Positions 44,953 through 54,375 of a stretch of DNA of 64,000 nucleotides are shown here, piece by piece (within the stretch, counting starts at the first letter, position 1; the number at the start of each line of letters is the position of its first letter). The translations under genes and the position numbers were made by a program. The notes under the pieces are model-generated. The model saw only the letters and a list, made by a program, of their open reading frames with translations. It was not told the origin of the DNA and ran no database searches. The DNA is taken from contig NZ_JAAOEN010000003.1 of assembly GCF_011320225.1 (NCBI RefSeq), positions 124,001 through 188,000 on the forward strand, given 5' to 3'. The DNA comes from Phytoactinopolyspora limicola. GTDB lineage: Bacteria; Actinomycetota; Actinomycetes; Jiangellales; Jiangellaceae.

Positions 44953-46626
44953 TCAGCGCGACGCCACGGCGGCGAGTTCTCGGCCCGGTTCTCGATCTGC
45001 CGGTTGAGACGGACCGGGCGGCTGCTGCGGCGGCCCGCCCGGACGGCCGGGGCGCGACGGACGGATTTCGTCTCGTAGGGCGAGTAACGCCGTCGGCAGG
45101 CTGGCCAGCACGACGAGCGCGAGCGCCGGGGCCGCCGCCCGGCCGTAGAAGTTCTCCGACGTCGCACTCCACACCTGGGTGGCCAAGGTGGAGAAGCCAG
45201 GTGGTGCCAGCATGAGTGTGGCCGGCAGTTCTTTCATGACGGTCAGGAACACCAGCGCACCGGCGGTGAGCACACCAGGACGGGACAGTGGCAGCACGAC
45301 GCCGGTGAAGGTCCGCACGGGCCCGTGCCCCAACGTCCGGGAGGCTTCCTCCCAGGCCGGGTTGACCTGCTGGACGGACGCTTTCATCGGTCCGAGGGCC
45401 AGCGGGAGGAACATCACAAGATAGGCGATCACCAGCATGGTCATCGTCTGGTAGACGACGGGTGCCTGCCGGGCGCCGAAGGTCACCAGCCCTAACGCGA
45501 CGACGACGCCGGGTAAGGCATAGCCGATCCAGCTCGCCGACTCCAACATTCTGGTGGTGCGGCTCTGGTGCCGCGCCGCCAGCAGGGCGATCGGCCATGC
45601 CGCGACGACGACGGCGACCGCCGCCAGCGTGGCGGCCTGAAGGCTGTTGCCGACGAGTTCCCCGGTGAGCCTCAGAGGCTCACCCGCACTGATACCCCGG
45701 ACGAGCCACAGGCCGATGACGCCGACCGGCAACGCGGCACCAACGGTGAAGACCGTCATCGCGGCGGTGAAAGCCGGCCACCGCCACCGGCCAAGGGAGT
45801 GCAGGCACACCCGCCGGGCGCCGGCGTGCAGCGCCGCGGCCCCGGCCCGGCGTGAACGCAGTTCAGCCACGAGGACGACGATGGCCAAGGCAACCAGCAG
45901 CAGCGCCAGCACTGCGGCTCCGGACCGGTCGATCAGTCCGTATCGGATGTAGATGACCCTGGTGAAGGCATCGAAGCGGAGCATGGACACCGCGCCGAAG
46001 TCGCTGAGTGTGTACAAAGCCACTAGCAGCGCACCGGAGGCCAGGGCTGGGCGCAACGCTGGGATAAGAACTCGGCGGAAGGTGCCGAGGGCGGACTGTC
46101 CCAGGGTCCGGCTGGCTTCTTCGGCGCTGGGGTCCATGCGCCGTAGCGCGGCCCGCACGGTGAGGAACACGTACGGGTACGAAATGATCGTGAGGACGAA
46201 CCAGGCACCCCAGAAGCCGTAGATCGACGGCAGCCGCTCGACACCCAGCGGCTCCAGCCAGCTTTGGAGCAGCCCGCGGGGGCCGAGGAACGAGACGTAC
46301 GCGTAGGCGGCGACGTATGAAGGCAGCGCCAGCGGTAGGGCCAGCAGCACCGTCAGGAGCCGCCGGCCCGGGATGTCGGTTCGGATGGTCAGCCATGCCA
46401 GCGGGGCGCCAAGCACCATCGAGCCGACGGTCACGGCTGCGGTGAGGCCAACCGTGTTGACGATCACCTCGAGAGTGCGAGGCTGGGACAACACGTCCCA
46501 GGCGTGCGACGCGCCGCCTTCTCCGGCCCGGATCAGCAGGTAGACCACGGGCAGCAAGGCCAAGGCCGCGACCACCGCGGCGGCGATGGTCAGGGCCCGG
46601 CTGGATAGGCGGCGCGTCGCTGGCAC
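44953..46626 (-). CDS. fbpB: Iron(III) ABC transporter permease, two fused permease domains
   Basis: This 557-aa membrane protein has two homologous binding-protein-dependent permease halves (about 1-270 and 285-530). Each carries an EAA loop: AEEASRTLGQSALGTFRRVLIPALRP and WEEASRTLGHGPVRTFTGVVLPLSRP. This double structure is typical of FbpB/SfuB ferric transporters. The GTG start at 46626 has AGGAG about 9 bases upstream. It lies 12 bp after fbpA, in one operon. Confidence 0.93.
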   Translation of the reverse strand: MPATRRLSSRALTIAAAVVAALALLPVVYLLIRAGEGGASHAWDVLSQPRTLEVIVNTVGLTAAVTVGSMVLGAPLAWLTIRTDIPGRRLLTVLLALPLALPSYVAAYAYVSFLGPRGLLQSWLEPLGVERLPSIYGFWGAWFVLTIISYPYVFLTVRAALRRMDPSAEEASRTLGQSALGTFRRVLIPALRPALASGALLVALYTLSDFGAVSMLRFDAFTRVIYIRYGLIDRSGAAVLALLLVALAIVVLVAELRSRRAGAAALHAGARRVCLHSLGRWRWPAFTAAMTVFTVGAALPVGVIGLWLVRGISAGEPLRLTGELVGNSLQAATLAAVAVVVAAWPIALLAARHQSRTTRMLESASWIGYALPGVVVALGLVTFGARQAPVVYQTMTMLVIAYLVMFLPLALGPMKASVQQVNPAWEEASRTLGHGPVRTFTGVVLPLSRPGVLTAGALVFLTVMKELPATLMLAPPGFSTLATQVWSATSENFYGRAAAPALALVVLASLPTALLALRDEIRPSRPGRPGGPPQQPPGPSQPADREPGRELAAVASR

Positions 46627-46638
46627 GAGCGTTGGCTC

Positions 46639-47751
46639 CTACAAGACTCCGGTTTGAGTCAGCATGTCGAGGGTGCCTTCGAGATCTTCAAGCTGGCCGA
46701 GGTCGATGGCAGGTGGGGTGAGTTCGTCGATCGACGGCAGCCCTTCCGGTCCATCCATCTCCTTCACCAGGGGAAACTCCCAGGTTTCCTCGACGAAGTA
46801 GGTCTGGCCGGTCTCGCTCAGAAGGTATTCGACGAACTCCGCGGCTGCCGCTTGCTCCTCCGACGTCTGCAGGATCCCGGCTCCGGCGACGTTCACCAGG
46901 GCGCCGGGGTCGCCGTCGCCGTAGAACTTGTTGGCGGCGGCGAGGTCGGGTTCGTCGACCAGCCGCGGGTAGAGGTAGTAGTGATTCACCAGGCCGGCGT
47001 CGACCTCTCCGGCGGCGACCGCGTCGACGATCGGCCCGTTGCGCTCGTACACCTGGGTGTTGTTGTCGCGCATCGCTTCCAGCCAGGCCGCGGTGGCGTC
47101 GTCACCGTCGATCACCCGCATCGCGGTGACGAAGGCCTGGAAGCTGCCGTTGGTTGGCGCCCAGCCGATCCGGCCCTCCCACTCGGGGTCGGTGAGGCCG
47201 GCGATGGTGTCCGGCAGATCGGCTTCGTCGAGCCGGTCGGTGTTGTACACGACGACGCGGGCCCGGCCGGACACCCCGACCCAGTCGCCGGCATCGGATC
47301 GGTACGCGGGGTCGACGAGGTCCAGCTGGTCCTGGGGGAGCGGGGCCAACACGCCGGCGGCGGACAGCGCACCAAGCGCACCGGCATCCTGGCCGAAGAA
47401 CACGTCGGCGGGGGAGTTGGCGCCCTCGTCGAGGATTTGCGCGGCCTTCTCGGCGGTGTCGCCGTAGCTGGCCACGACCTCGATGCCGGTGTCGGCCTCG
47501 AACTGATCGATGATCGGGCCGACGAGTTCTTCACTGCGCCCCGAGTACACCGTCAGGCTGCCCGGCTCGGGAGCGTCGCCGGTGTCGTCGTCGCCGGACT
47601 CGTCACCGTCGGCATTCTCGTCGGCGTCGGTATCCTCGTCGGCGGCCGCGGTAGTGTCGTCGTTGGTGGCGTCGGTGTCGTCGTCCGAGCCACATCCGGC
47701 GACGATGAGCATCGGAACGGCGATCACGCCGAGTGCGACACGCAGCTTCAT
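46639..47751 (-). CDS. fbpA: Iron(III) ABC transporter substrate-binding lipoprotein
   Basis: This 370-aa ferric-binding protein has a lipoprotein signal (MKLRVALGVIAVPMLIVAGC, Cys20), a very acidic linker (about 22-62) and a transferrin-like fold beginning SLTVYSGRSEELV. The adjacent tyrosines in LVNHYYLYPRL match the iron-binding Tyr pair of FbpA. GAGGGAGG lies about 10 bases before the ATG. An IdeR/DtxR-like iron box (47826-47844) lies in its promoter region, so iron repression is expected. Confidence 0.94.
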   Translation of the reverse strand: MKLRVALGVIAVPMLIVAGCGSDDDTDATNDDTTAAADEDTDADENADGDESGDDDTGDAPEPGSLTVYSGRSEELVGPIIDQFEADTGIEVVASYGDTAEKAAQILDEGANSPADVFFGQDAGALGALSAAGVLAPLPQDQLDLVDPAYRSDAGDWVGVSGRARVVVYNTDRLDEADLPDTIAGLTDPEWEGRIGWAPTNGSFQAFVTAMRVIDGDDATAAWLEAMRDNNTQVYERNGPIVDAVAAGEVDAGLVNHYYLYPRLVDEPDLAAANKFYGDGDPGALVNVAGAGILQTSEEQAAAAEFVEYLLSETGQTYFVEETWEFPLVKEMDGPEGLPSIDELTPPAIDLGQLEDLEGTLDMLTQTGVL

Positions 47752-47825
47752 TGAGCCGGGACCTCCCTCTATGGTGGGCAGCCTCTTGTCGCACCCGGCG
47801 ACATGGAAGGCAAGCGTAGGCTAAA

Positions 47826-47844
47826 TTAGGTGAGCCTCACCATA
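47826..47844 (-). promoter_or_regulatory. IdeR/DtxR-like iron box upstream of fbpA
   Basis: TTAGGTGAGCCTCACCATA is close to the actinobacterial iron-box consensus TTAGGTTAGSCTAACCTAA, with the TTAGG half and the AGCCT centre intact. It sits directly upstream of TAGCCT (a minus-strand -10 at 47818-47823), so bound regulator would block the promoter. Confidence 0.75.
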
Positions 47845-48015
47845 ACGGTGATGGCGGGCGTCTGCCAAACCTCAGCCCCCGGTGTCCGGCGTGAGAAACG
47901 CAACTCGCCCCGCTTCGACGGATCGCGCGGCGCGTCGGACCCTGGCCCGCCGTGGCGGCGACTACAGTGAGTCCCGAACTGGTGTTCGGCAGCGGGCTCG
48001 GGTGAGGAGAACGGC

Positions 48016-48549
48016 ATGCGTGTGCTGGGGGTCGACCCGGGATTAACCCGGTGTGGGCTGGGTGTGGTCGATGGCGCACCGGGTAAGCCGTTGCGGTTGG
48101 TCGACGTCGACGTCGTGCGCACTCCCGCCAGCGACGAGCTCGGTGAGCGGCTGCTGGCCATCGAAACCCGGATCGAGCAGTGGATCACCGAGTACCGGCC
48201 GGACGCCGTCGCCGTCGAACGGGTGTTCAGCCAGCACAACGTCCGCACGGTGATGGGCACCGCCCAGGCCAGCGGCGTCGCTACACTCGTGGCGGCCCGG
48301 CGTGGCCTGCCGGTGGCCACTCACACCCCTAGTGAGGTCAAAGCCGCCGTCAGCGGCAATGGCCGAGCCGACAAGAACCAGGTCGCGTTTATGGTCATGC
48401 GGCTACTCCGGCTGGACGGCAAACCATCCCCGGCCGACGCCTCTGACGCCCTGGCCCTGGCTATCTGCCAGGTCTGGCGCGGTGGCGCCGATCTCCGGCT
48501 GCGCACGGCCTTGAACAGCGCCAACCGAACGAATGGAGTCCGTCGATGA
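48016..48549 (+). CDS. ruvC: Holliday junction resolvase RuvC
   Basis: This 177-aa endonuclease cuts Holliday junctions. All four acidic metal ligands are visible: D7 in [12 protein letters not shown]68 in VAVERVF, and D141 and D144 in [11 protein letters not shown]. It is first of the ruvCAB run; RuvA starts 19 bp after its stop. Confidence 0.96.
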   Translation: MRVLGVDPGLTRCGLGVVDGAPGKPLRLVDVDVVRTPASDELGERLLAIETRIEQWITEYRPDAVAVERVFSQHNVRTVMGTAQASGVATLVAARRGLPVATHTPSEVKAAVSGNGRADKNQVAFMVMRLLRLDGKPSPADASDALALAICQVWRGGADLRLRTALNSANRTNGVRR

Positions 48550-48568
48550 CCACCGAAGGAGCCAGCCG

Positions 48569-49186
48569 ATGATCTCGTTCGTCCGCGGCCAGGTGTCGAC
48601 GGTGCGGCCCACCGAAGCGGTGCTCGACGTCGGCGGTATCGGCCTGCAACTACATTGCACGCCGGCCACTACCGCGGAGCTGCGTACGGGCCAACAGGCC
48701 CAGTTGGCCGCCAGCCTGGTGGTCCGGGAAGACTCGCTCACGCTGTATGGCTTTGCCAGCGACGACGAGCGGGTGGTCTTCGAGTTGTTGCAGACCGCCA
48801 GTGGGGTGGGCCCTAGGTTGGCCCAAGCCATGTTGTCGGTGCACAGCCCGGACGATCTCCGCCGTGCCGTAGCCACCGAAGACCTCGCCGCGCTCACCAA
48901 GGTGCCAGGCATCGGCAAGAAGGGCGCGCAACGCATCGTGATCGAGCTGAAAGACAAACTGGGGTCCGGCGTGGGCGGGGGAGCGACGGGCCCTGTCACC
49001 GGGGGTGCCGTCGTGGCCGGCGGGTGGCAAGACCAGGTTCGCTCGGCCCTGCTGGGTCTTGGCTGGTCGGCGCGTGACGCCGACATCGCCGTCGATCGCG
49101 TCACGCCGGACGCCACCGAGAATGGCCAGCCGCCGGACGTGTCGGCACTGTTGAAGGCCGCTCTGAGAACATTGGCGAAGACATGA
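48569..49186 (+). CDS. ruvA: Holliday junction DNA helicase subunit RuvA
   Basis: This 205-aa protein tetramerises on Holliday junctions and loads RuvB. It has an OB-fold N domain ([24 protein letters not shown]), two helix-hairpin-helix motifs ([17 protein letters not shown] and [16 protein letters not shown]) and a C-terminal RuvB-contact domain ([15 protein letters not shown]). ATG 48569 is chosen for GAAGGAG upstream. Confidence 0.96.
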   Translation: MISFVRGQVSTVRPTEAVLDVGGIGLQLHCTPATTAELRTGQQAQLAASLVVREDSLTLYGFASDDERVVFELLQTASGVGPRLAQAMLSVHSPDDLRRAVATEDLAALTKVPGIGKKGAQRIVIELKDKLGSGVGGGATGPVTGGAVVAGGWQDQVRSALLGLGWSARDADIAVDRVTPDATENGQPPDVSALLKAALRTLAKT

Positions 49187-49223
49187 CCACCACGCCCGCA
49201 CACTCTGGGAGGGCACACCCCTA

Positions 49224-50300
49224 GTGTTCGACGAGCCCGACCACATCGAGGCGCGTCTGGTCGGCGGGGGAGCCGACCCGGACGAGCGCGCAGTCGAGGC
49301 GGCACTGCGTCCACGGACGCTGGCTGAGTTCGTGGGCCAGGAGCGGCTGCGCGAGCAGCTGTCCCTCGTGCTCGACGCTGCCCGCCGCCGCGGTCGCACC
49401 GCGGACCACATCTTGTTGTCCGGTCCACCTGGGCTCGGCAAAACCACGTTGGCGATGATCGTGGCCGCCGAGATGGGGGTGCCGTTGCGGATCACCAGCG
49501 GGCCGGCCATTCAGCACGCCGGCGACCTCGCGGCGATCCTGTCGTCCATCAGCGAAGGCGACGTGATCTTCTTCGACGAGATTCACCGCACCGCGCGCGC
49601 GGCCGAGGAGCTGCTGTACACAGCGATGGAAGACTTCCGGGTCGACGTCGTCGTGGGCAAAGGTCCGGGTGCCACGGCTATCCCGTTGGAGCTTCCGCCG
49701 TTTACGCTCGTCGGCGCCACCACCCGCACCGGGTTGCTGCCCGGGCCCCTGCGTGATCGCTTCGGTTTCACCGGCCATCTGGAGCTTTATGAACCCGCGG
49801 AGCTACAGCGCGTGCTGGTGCGATCCGCTGGCCTGCTGGAGGTCGATCTCCGCGAGGAGGGGGCACGCGAGATCTCGGGCCGTTCGCGGGGCACGCCGCG
49901 GATCGCGAACCGGTTGTTGCGCCGGGTCCGAGACTTCGCCGAGGTGCGCGCCGACGCCATCGTCACCGGCGACATCGCCCGGTCGGCGTTGGAGGTCTTC
50001 GAGGTGGACCACATCGGCCTCGACCGCCTCGACCGCGCCGTGCTCAGCGCCCTGTGCCGCAACTTCGGTGGCGGCCCGGTGGGTTTGGGCACCCTCGCGG
50101 TGGCCGTGGCCGAGGAACGAGAGACCGTCGAGGAGGTGGCCGAACCGTTCCTCGTGCGGGCCGGACTGCTGGCTCGCACCCCGCGGGGTCGGGTAGCCAC
50201 CCCGGCCGCCTGGACCCATCTGGGCTTGGCGGTGCCTGCCCAGGCGCCATTTGCCGGAATCGACGGTGAGCTTGACCTGTTCAGCGTGGCAGATGAGTAG
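49224..50300 (+). CDS. ruvB: Holliday junction branch migration ATPase RuvB
   Basis: This 358-aa AAA+ motor has Walker A GPPGLGKT (67-74), Walker B IFFDEIH (115-121), sensor 1 in GATTRTG and a C-terminal winged helix (about 265-340: [29 protein letters not shown]). The start is a GTG. It drives branch migration with RuvA. Confidence 0.97.
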   Translation: MFDEPDHIEARLVGGGADPDERAVEAALRPRTLAEFVGQERLREQLSLVLDAARRRGRTADHILLSGPPGLGKTTLAMIVAAEMGVPLRITSGPAIQHAGDLAAILSSISEGDVIFFDEIHRTARAAEELLYTAMEDFRVDVVVGKGPGATAIPLELPPFTLVGATTRTGLLPGPLRDRFGFTGHLELYEPAELQRVLVRSAGLLEVDLREEGAREISGRSRGTPRIANRLLRRVRDFAEVRADAIVTGDIARSALEVFEVDHIGLDRLDRAVLSALCRNFGGGPVGLGTLAVAVAEERETVEEVAEPFLVRAGLLARTPRGRVATPAAWTHLGLAVPAQAPFAGIDGELDLFSVADE

Positions 50301-50411
50301 GATAGTGGGGTTCGGTGTAGCTCGTGCCCCCGATGGTGTGTCGGGCTGCATGGGCACTAGAATCGCGCGAACGTTCCCGGACAACCCCTAGCCGAAGGAA
50401 GCTGTTAACTC

Positions 50412-50804
50412 ATGGAAGCGCTGCTGCTCCCCATCTTGCTGATCGCGGTCTTCTACTTTCTGCTTATCCGGCCGCAGCAGCGGCAAAGGCGGCAGATGCA
50501 GCACATGCAGGCGACCCTCATGGTCGGTAGCAAGGTCATGACGGGTGCTGGCCTGCTGGGTACTGTGGTCTCCGTCGACGACGACGAGGTTGAGATCGAG
50601 GTGGCTCCGGGCGTCACCAACCGGTATGTCCGCCGAGCCATCGTCAACATCCTGGAGAGCCCGGACAGCCCCGAAATGGAGTTGGCCGAAGCCACCGGCG
50701 AGTCGCAGGACCCGTCGGACGCCGCGGGTTTGGACACCTCGGACGACGACCCCACGTCCAGCGACGCATCGCGGGACCGCGCCAACGACGGCGAGAGCCG
50801 CTGA
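50412..50804 (+). CDS. yajC: Preprotein translocase subunit YajC
   Basis: This 130-aa protein has a single N-terminal membrane helix (EALLLPILLIAVFYFLLI) followed by RPQQRQRRQMQHMQATLMVGSKVMTGAGLLGTV, the YajC signature, and an acidic tail. TAGAAT (50358-50363) may be its own -10. YajC normally acts with SecD and SecF, and their genes usually follow it. Here the next gene, 26 bp on, is apt. Confidence 0.93.
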   Translation: MEALLLPILLIAVFYFLLIRPQQRQRRQMQHMQATLMVGSKVMTGAGLLGTVVSVDDDEVEIEVAPGVTNRYVRRAIVNILESPDSPEMELAEATGESQDPSDAAGLDTSDDDPTSSDASRDRANDGESR

Positions 50805-50830
50805 ACACGTCGGCGAGTCCCATCGGCGCC

Positions 50831-51361
50831 ATGATGGCCGACGAACACCGCGAGCTGCTGCTGTCGCACATCCGGGATATCCCAGACTGGCCGGAACCCG
50901 GCATCGTCTTCAAGGACATCACCCCGCTGCTGCGCCACCCAGCGGCCTTCAGCACCGCCGTCGATCTACTGGCCGGCTCGGAACGTGGCCAGGTCGACGT
51001 GGTCGTCGGCATCGAGGCACGTGGCTTCATCCTCGGCGCACCGGTCGCCCACCAACTGGGGGCTGGCTTCGTGCCGGTGCGCAAAGAGGGCAAACTCCCG
51101 GCCAGCACGTCGTCCACCAGCTACCAGCTGGAATACGGCGCCGCCACCATCGAGGTGCACCAGGACGCGTTCGAGCCGGGTGATCGGGTGCTCGTCGTCG
51201 ACGACGTCCTAGCCACCGGCGGCACAGCGCATGCCACCGTCGAGTTGGTCCGCGCCGCGGGTGCCGAGGTGGTCGGGGTGAGCGTGTTGATGGAGCTGAC
51301 GTTCCTCAATGGCCGCGACAAGCTACCCGGCGTGCCGCTCGCCGCTCTCCTGTCGTTCTGA
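50831..51361 (+). CDS. apt: Adenine phosphoribosyltransferase
   Basis: This 176-aa salvage enzyme makes AMP from adenine and PRPP. It has IRDIPDWPEPGIVFKDITPLL, GIEARGFILG, and the PRPP loop VLVVDDVLATGGT. ATG 50831 and 50834 are both possible starts. The last codons (LSF-stop) lie in the first unit of a 17-bp tandem repeat. It occupies the position expected for secD. Confidence 0.95.
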   Translation: MMADEHRELLLSHIRDIPDWPEPGIVFKDITPLLRHPAAFSTAVDLLAGSERGQVDVVVGIEARGFILGAPVAHQLGAGFVPVRKEGKLPASTSSTSYQLEYGAATIEVHQDAFEPGDRVLVVDDVLATGGTAHATVELVRAAGAEVVGVSVLMELTFLNGRDKLPGVPLAALLSF

Positions 51362-51403
51362 CTACCCACTCGTTCTGACCACCCGCTCGTTCTGACCACC
51401 CTC
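51353..51403. repeat. Three 17-bp direct repeats across the apt stop codon
   Basis: TCGTTCTGACYACCCRC-type units occur at 51353-51369, 51370-51386 and 51387-51403. The first unit includes the apt stop codon TGA. They look like recent duplication of the gene end. Confidence 0.85.
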
Positions 51404-51564
51404 GCCGTCGGGTCAACGGCGCCATGCCGTCCTTCCCAGGGTTTCGTCGCGTGGCCTGGCCCACGCATGGGGTACTGTCGGTCCATCTGGTGACTTTGGG
51501 TTAGGCCAGGGAACATGGTCAGCCTAGACTGTGTTGTCTCCTTCGTAGGGACGAGAGGAGGCCA

Positions 51565-53868
51565 GTGGCCGAGCAGAACGCTCCTAGTGGCGCGCTGGCG
51601 CCAGTTCGAGTCCGCGCGCGGCTCGCGCGCTTGACGTCGCAGCGCCAGCAGTCCGAGCCTGCCCTCGAGCCGCTGTTCCGCACCATCAAGGCGGTGCACC
51701 CGAAGGCCGACTTGTCCGTCGTCGAGAAGGCGTACAACGTCGCACAGAATGCGCATAGCGGGCAGAAGCGCAAAAGCGGCGACCCATACATCACCCATCC
51801 GCTCGCCGTAGCCACCATCCTCGCTGAGCTGGGCATGACCCCGCCCACGTTGGCGGCGGCGCTGTTGCACGACACCGTGGAAGACACCGACTACGGTCTC
51901 GACGAACTGCGCGACGAGTTCGGCGACGAGATCGCCATGCTGGTCGACGGCGTCACCAAGCTCGACAAAGTGAAGTACGGGCAGGCATCCCAGGCCGAGA
52001 CCGTCCGCAAAATGGTCATCGCCATGGCGAAGGACATCCGGGTGCTGGTCATCAAACTGGCCGACCGGCTGCACAACGCCCGAACCTGGCGGTATGTGTC
52101 CAAGGAGTCGGCCCGGCGTAAAGCCCGCGAGACCATCGAGATCTACGCCCCGCTGGCGCACCGGCTGGGCATGAACACCATCAAATGGGAGCTCGAAGAT
52201 CTCTCCTTCGCCACGTTGCATCCGAAGGTGTATGACGAGATCGTCCGGCTGGTGGCCGAACGGGCTCCGTCTCGGGACGACTACCTGGTGACGGTTGTCG
52301 ACCAAGTGCAGGGCGACCTGCGCGGGGCCAAGATCAAGGCGTCGGTTAGTGGACGCCCGAAACACTATTACTCGATCTACCAGAAGATGATCGTCCGTGG
52401 CCGCGAGTTCACCGACATCTACGACCTCGTGGGCCTCCGGGTGTTGGTCGAGTCGGTCCGAGACTGTTACGCGGTGCTCGGCATCGTGCACGCCCGATGG
52501 AATCCGGTGCCTGGCCGGTTCAAGGACTTCATCGCGATGCCGAAGTTCAACATGTACCAGTCGCTGCACACCACGGTTATCGGGCCCCAGGGTAAGCCGG
52601 TCGAGTTGCAGATCCGCACCTACGCCATGCACCGGCGGGCCGAGTACGGCATTGCCGCGCACTGGAAGTACAAGGAAGACAGCAACGCCGGACGCGACAC
52701 CTCCAAGGCGGCCACCGCACCCGACACCAACGGCACCAGCGACATGGCCTGGCTGCGGCAGCTCCTGGACTGGCAGAAGGAGACCGAAGACCCAGGTGAG
52801 TTCCTCGAATCGTTGCGGTTCGAGATGGAATCCAACGAGGTCTACGTCTTCACCCCCAAGGGAGACGTCGTCGCGCTGCCGGCCGGGGCAACCCCGATCG
52901 ACTTCGCCTACGCGGTCCACACCGAGGTCGGTCATCGCACCATCGGTGCGCGGGTAAACGGCCGGCTGATCCCGTTGGAGTCGAAGCTCGACAACGGCGA
53001 CGTCGTCGAGGTGTTCACCTCCAAGGCACAGGGCGCCGGTCCCAGCCGGGATTGGCTCACCTTCGTCACCAGTGCCCGGGCCCGTAACAAGATCAAGCAG
53101 TGGTTCTCCAAGGAACGCCGTGAAGAGGCCATCGAACACGGCAAGGACGCCATCGCGCGGGCCATGCGCAAACAAGATCTTCCGCTACAGCGGATGCTCA
53201 GCCAAGAGGCGCTCACCGCCGTCGCCGACGAGCTTCGATACGGCGACATCTCCGCGCTGTACGCAGCGGTTGGTGAGGGCCACGTCTCGGCACAGAGCGT
53301 CGTGCAGAAGCTGGTTCACACCCTCGGCGGAGAAGAAGGCACCACCGAGGACGCCGCGGAAGCCGCCAGCCCAGACCGGCGCCGTCGGCGCACCCCCGGT
53401 GACCCCGGGGTAGTGGTCAAGGGGGTCAGCGATGTCTGGGTCAAGCTATCGCGCTGCTGTACGCCGGTGCCCGGCGACGACATCATCGGCTTCGTCACCC
53501 GGGGTTCGGGTGTGTCCGTCCACCGTGGCGACTGCGTGAACGTCGACGCGTTGCGCAAGGAACAGGGCCGCATGGTCGACGTCGAGTGGGCGCCGACCTC
53601 CAACAGCATGTTCCTCGTGGCGATCCAGGTCGAGGCGCTCGACCGAGCCCGCTTGCTCTCCGATGTCACCCGGGTCTTGTCCGACCAACACGTCAACATC
53701 CTGTCGGCCACGGTCGTCACCGGCAGCGACCGCATCGCTAAGAGCAGGTTCACCTTCGAGATGGCTGATCCGAAACACCTCGGGCACGTGTTGAAGGCCG
53801 TGCGCAGTGTGGAGGGTGTCTTCGACGCCTACCGCCTCACCAGCGGTGTGCCCGCGGTATCCAACTAG
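51565..53868 (+). CDS. rel: Bifunctional (p)ppGpp synthetase/hydrolase
   Basis: This 767-aa long RelA/SpoT homologue makes and degrades (p)ppGpp. The hydrolase domain has ITHPLAVA and [12 protein letters not shown] (H102 D103, E106 D107). The synthetase domain has [25 protein letters not shown] and [11 protein letters not shown] with VELQIRT. A TGS domain (about 423-485), a zinc-finger-like region ([13 protein letters not shown]) and a C-terminal ACT domain (about 690-765) follow. The start is a GTG with AGGAGG upstream. Both active sites look intact. Confidence 0.96.
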   Translation: MAEQNAPSGALAPVRVRARLARLTSQRQQSEPALEPLFRTIKAVHPKADLSVVEKAYNVAQNAHSGQKRKSGDPYITHPLAVATILAELGMTPPTLAAALLHDTVEDTDYGLDELRDEFGDEIAMLVDGVTKLDKVKYGQASQAETVRKMVIAMAKDIRVLVIKLADRLHNARTWRYVSKESARRKARETIEIYAPLAHRLGMNTIKWELEDLSFATLHPKVYDEIVRLVAERAPSRDDYLVTVVDQVQGDLRGAKIKASVSGRPKHYYSIYQKMIVRGREFTDIYDLVGLRVLVESVRDCYAVLGIVHARWNPVPGRFKDFIAMPKFNMYQSLHTTVIGPQGKPVELQIRTYAMHRRAEYGIAAHWKYKEDSNAGRDTSKAATAPDTNGTSDMAWLRQLLDWQKETEDPGEFLESLRFEMESNEVYVFTPKGDVVALPAGATPIDFAYAVHTEVGHRTIGARVNGRLIPLESKLDNGDVVEVFTSKAQGAGPSRDWLTFVTSARARNKIKQWFSKERREEAIEHGKDAIARAMRKQDLPLQRMLSQEALTAVADELRYGDISALYAAVGEGHVSAQSVVQKLVHTLGGEEGTTEDAAEAASPDRRRRRTPGDPGVVVKGVSDVWVKLSRCCTPVPGDDIIGFVTRGSGVSVHRGDCVNVDALRKEQGRMVDVEWAPTSNSMFLVAIQVEALDRARLLSDVTRVLSDQHVNILSATVVTGSDRIAKSRFTFEMADPKHLGHVLKAVRSVEGVFDAYRLTSGVPAVSN

Positions 53869-53922
53869 TGTGTCGCACCGGCGGGTCCGGACGTCACACG
53901 TCCGCGCGCCTTCGGCGCATCC

Positions 53923-54375
53923 TCACCGAGGCTGCATGACCACGATCGCGGTTGGTGACGATCGAAGCGCCGCGTGCTCGTCGAGTCGTTGACTGACCTG
54001 TTGCCATTCGGCCCACAGCCGCGTCCGTTCCGCACCCTCGGCCGCCCGCGCTGACACGGCGTAGGAACCAGTTGCCAGGTCCACCGTCGCGTCCGGCTGC
54101 GCTTGGAGGTTCAGCCACCAGGCTGGTTCCGCGTCAGCCCAGCCGTTCATCGCCAGAGCGACCAGGTTCGGGCCGTCCTCGATGTAGGCGAGAACCACGC
54201 TGCGTTCTTGGCCGGAGCGGCGTCCGACGGTGGTGAGCCGCAACATGCCCCACCGGCCGGGTCGTGGCCGCCGCAGCCCCACCCGGCCGCCGCTGACCCG
54301 ATAGGCCAGCCGGTGAGCTCGCCAGAACATGCGGACGAACCAGCGAGGTGGAAGACGTGGAGGCTGCGTAGACAC
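53923..54375 (-). CDS. Deazaflavin (F420)-dependent nitroreductase-family protein (Ddn-like)
   Basis: This 150-aa split-beta-barrel protein has the F420 reductase signature LRLTTVGRRSGQERSVVLAYIEDG and LVALAMNGWADAEPAWWLNLQAQPDATVD. It is the family of Mycobacterium Ddn, which reduces quinone-like or nitro compounds with F420H2. GTG 54375 overlaps the stop of the upstream DUF349 gene by one base (TAGTG). The substrate is unknown. Confidence 0.88.
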   Translation of the reverse strand: MSTQPPRLPPRWFVRMFWRAHRLAYRVSGGRVGLRRPRPGRWGMLRLTTVGRRSGQERSVVLAYIEDGPNLVALAMNGWADAEPAWWLNLQAQPDATVDLATGSYAVSARAAEGAERTRLWAEWQQVSQRLDEHAALRSSPTAIVVMQPR

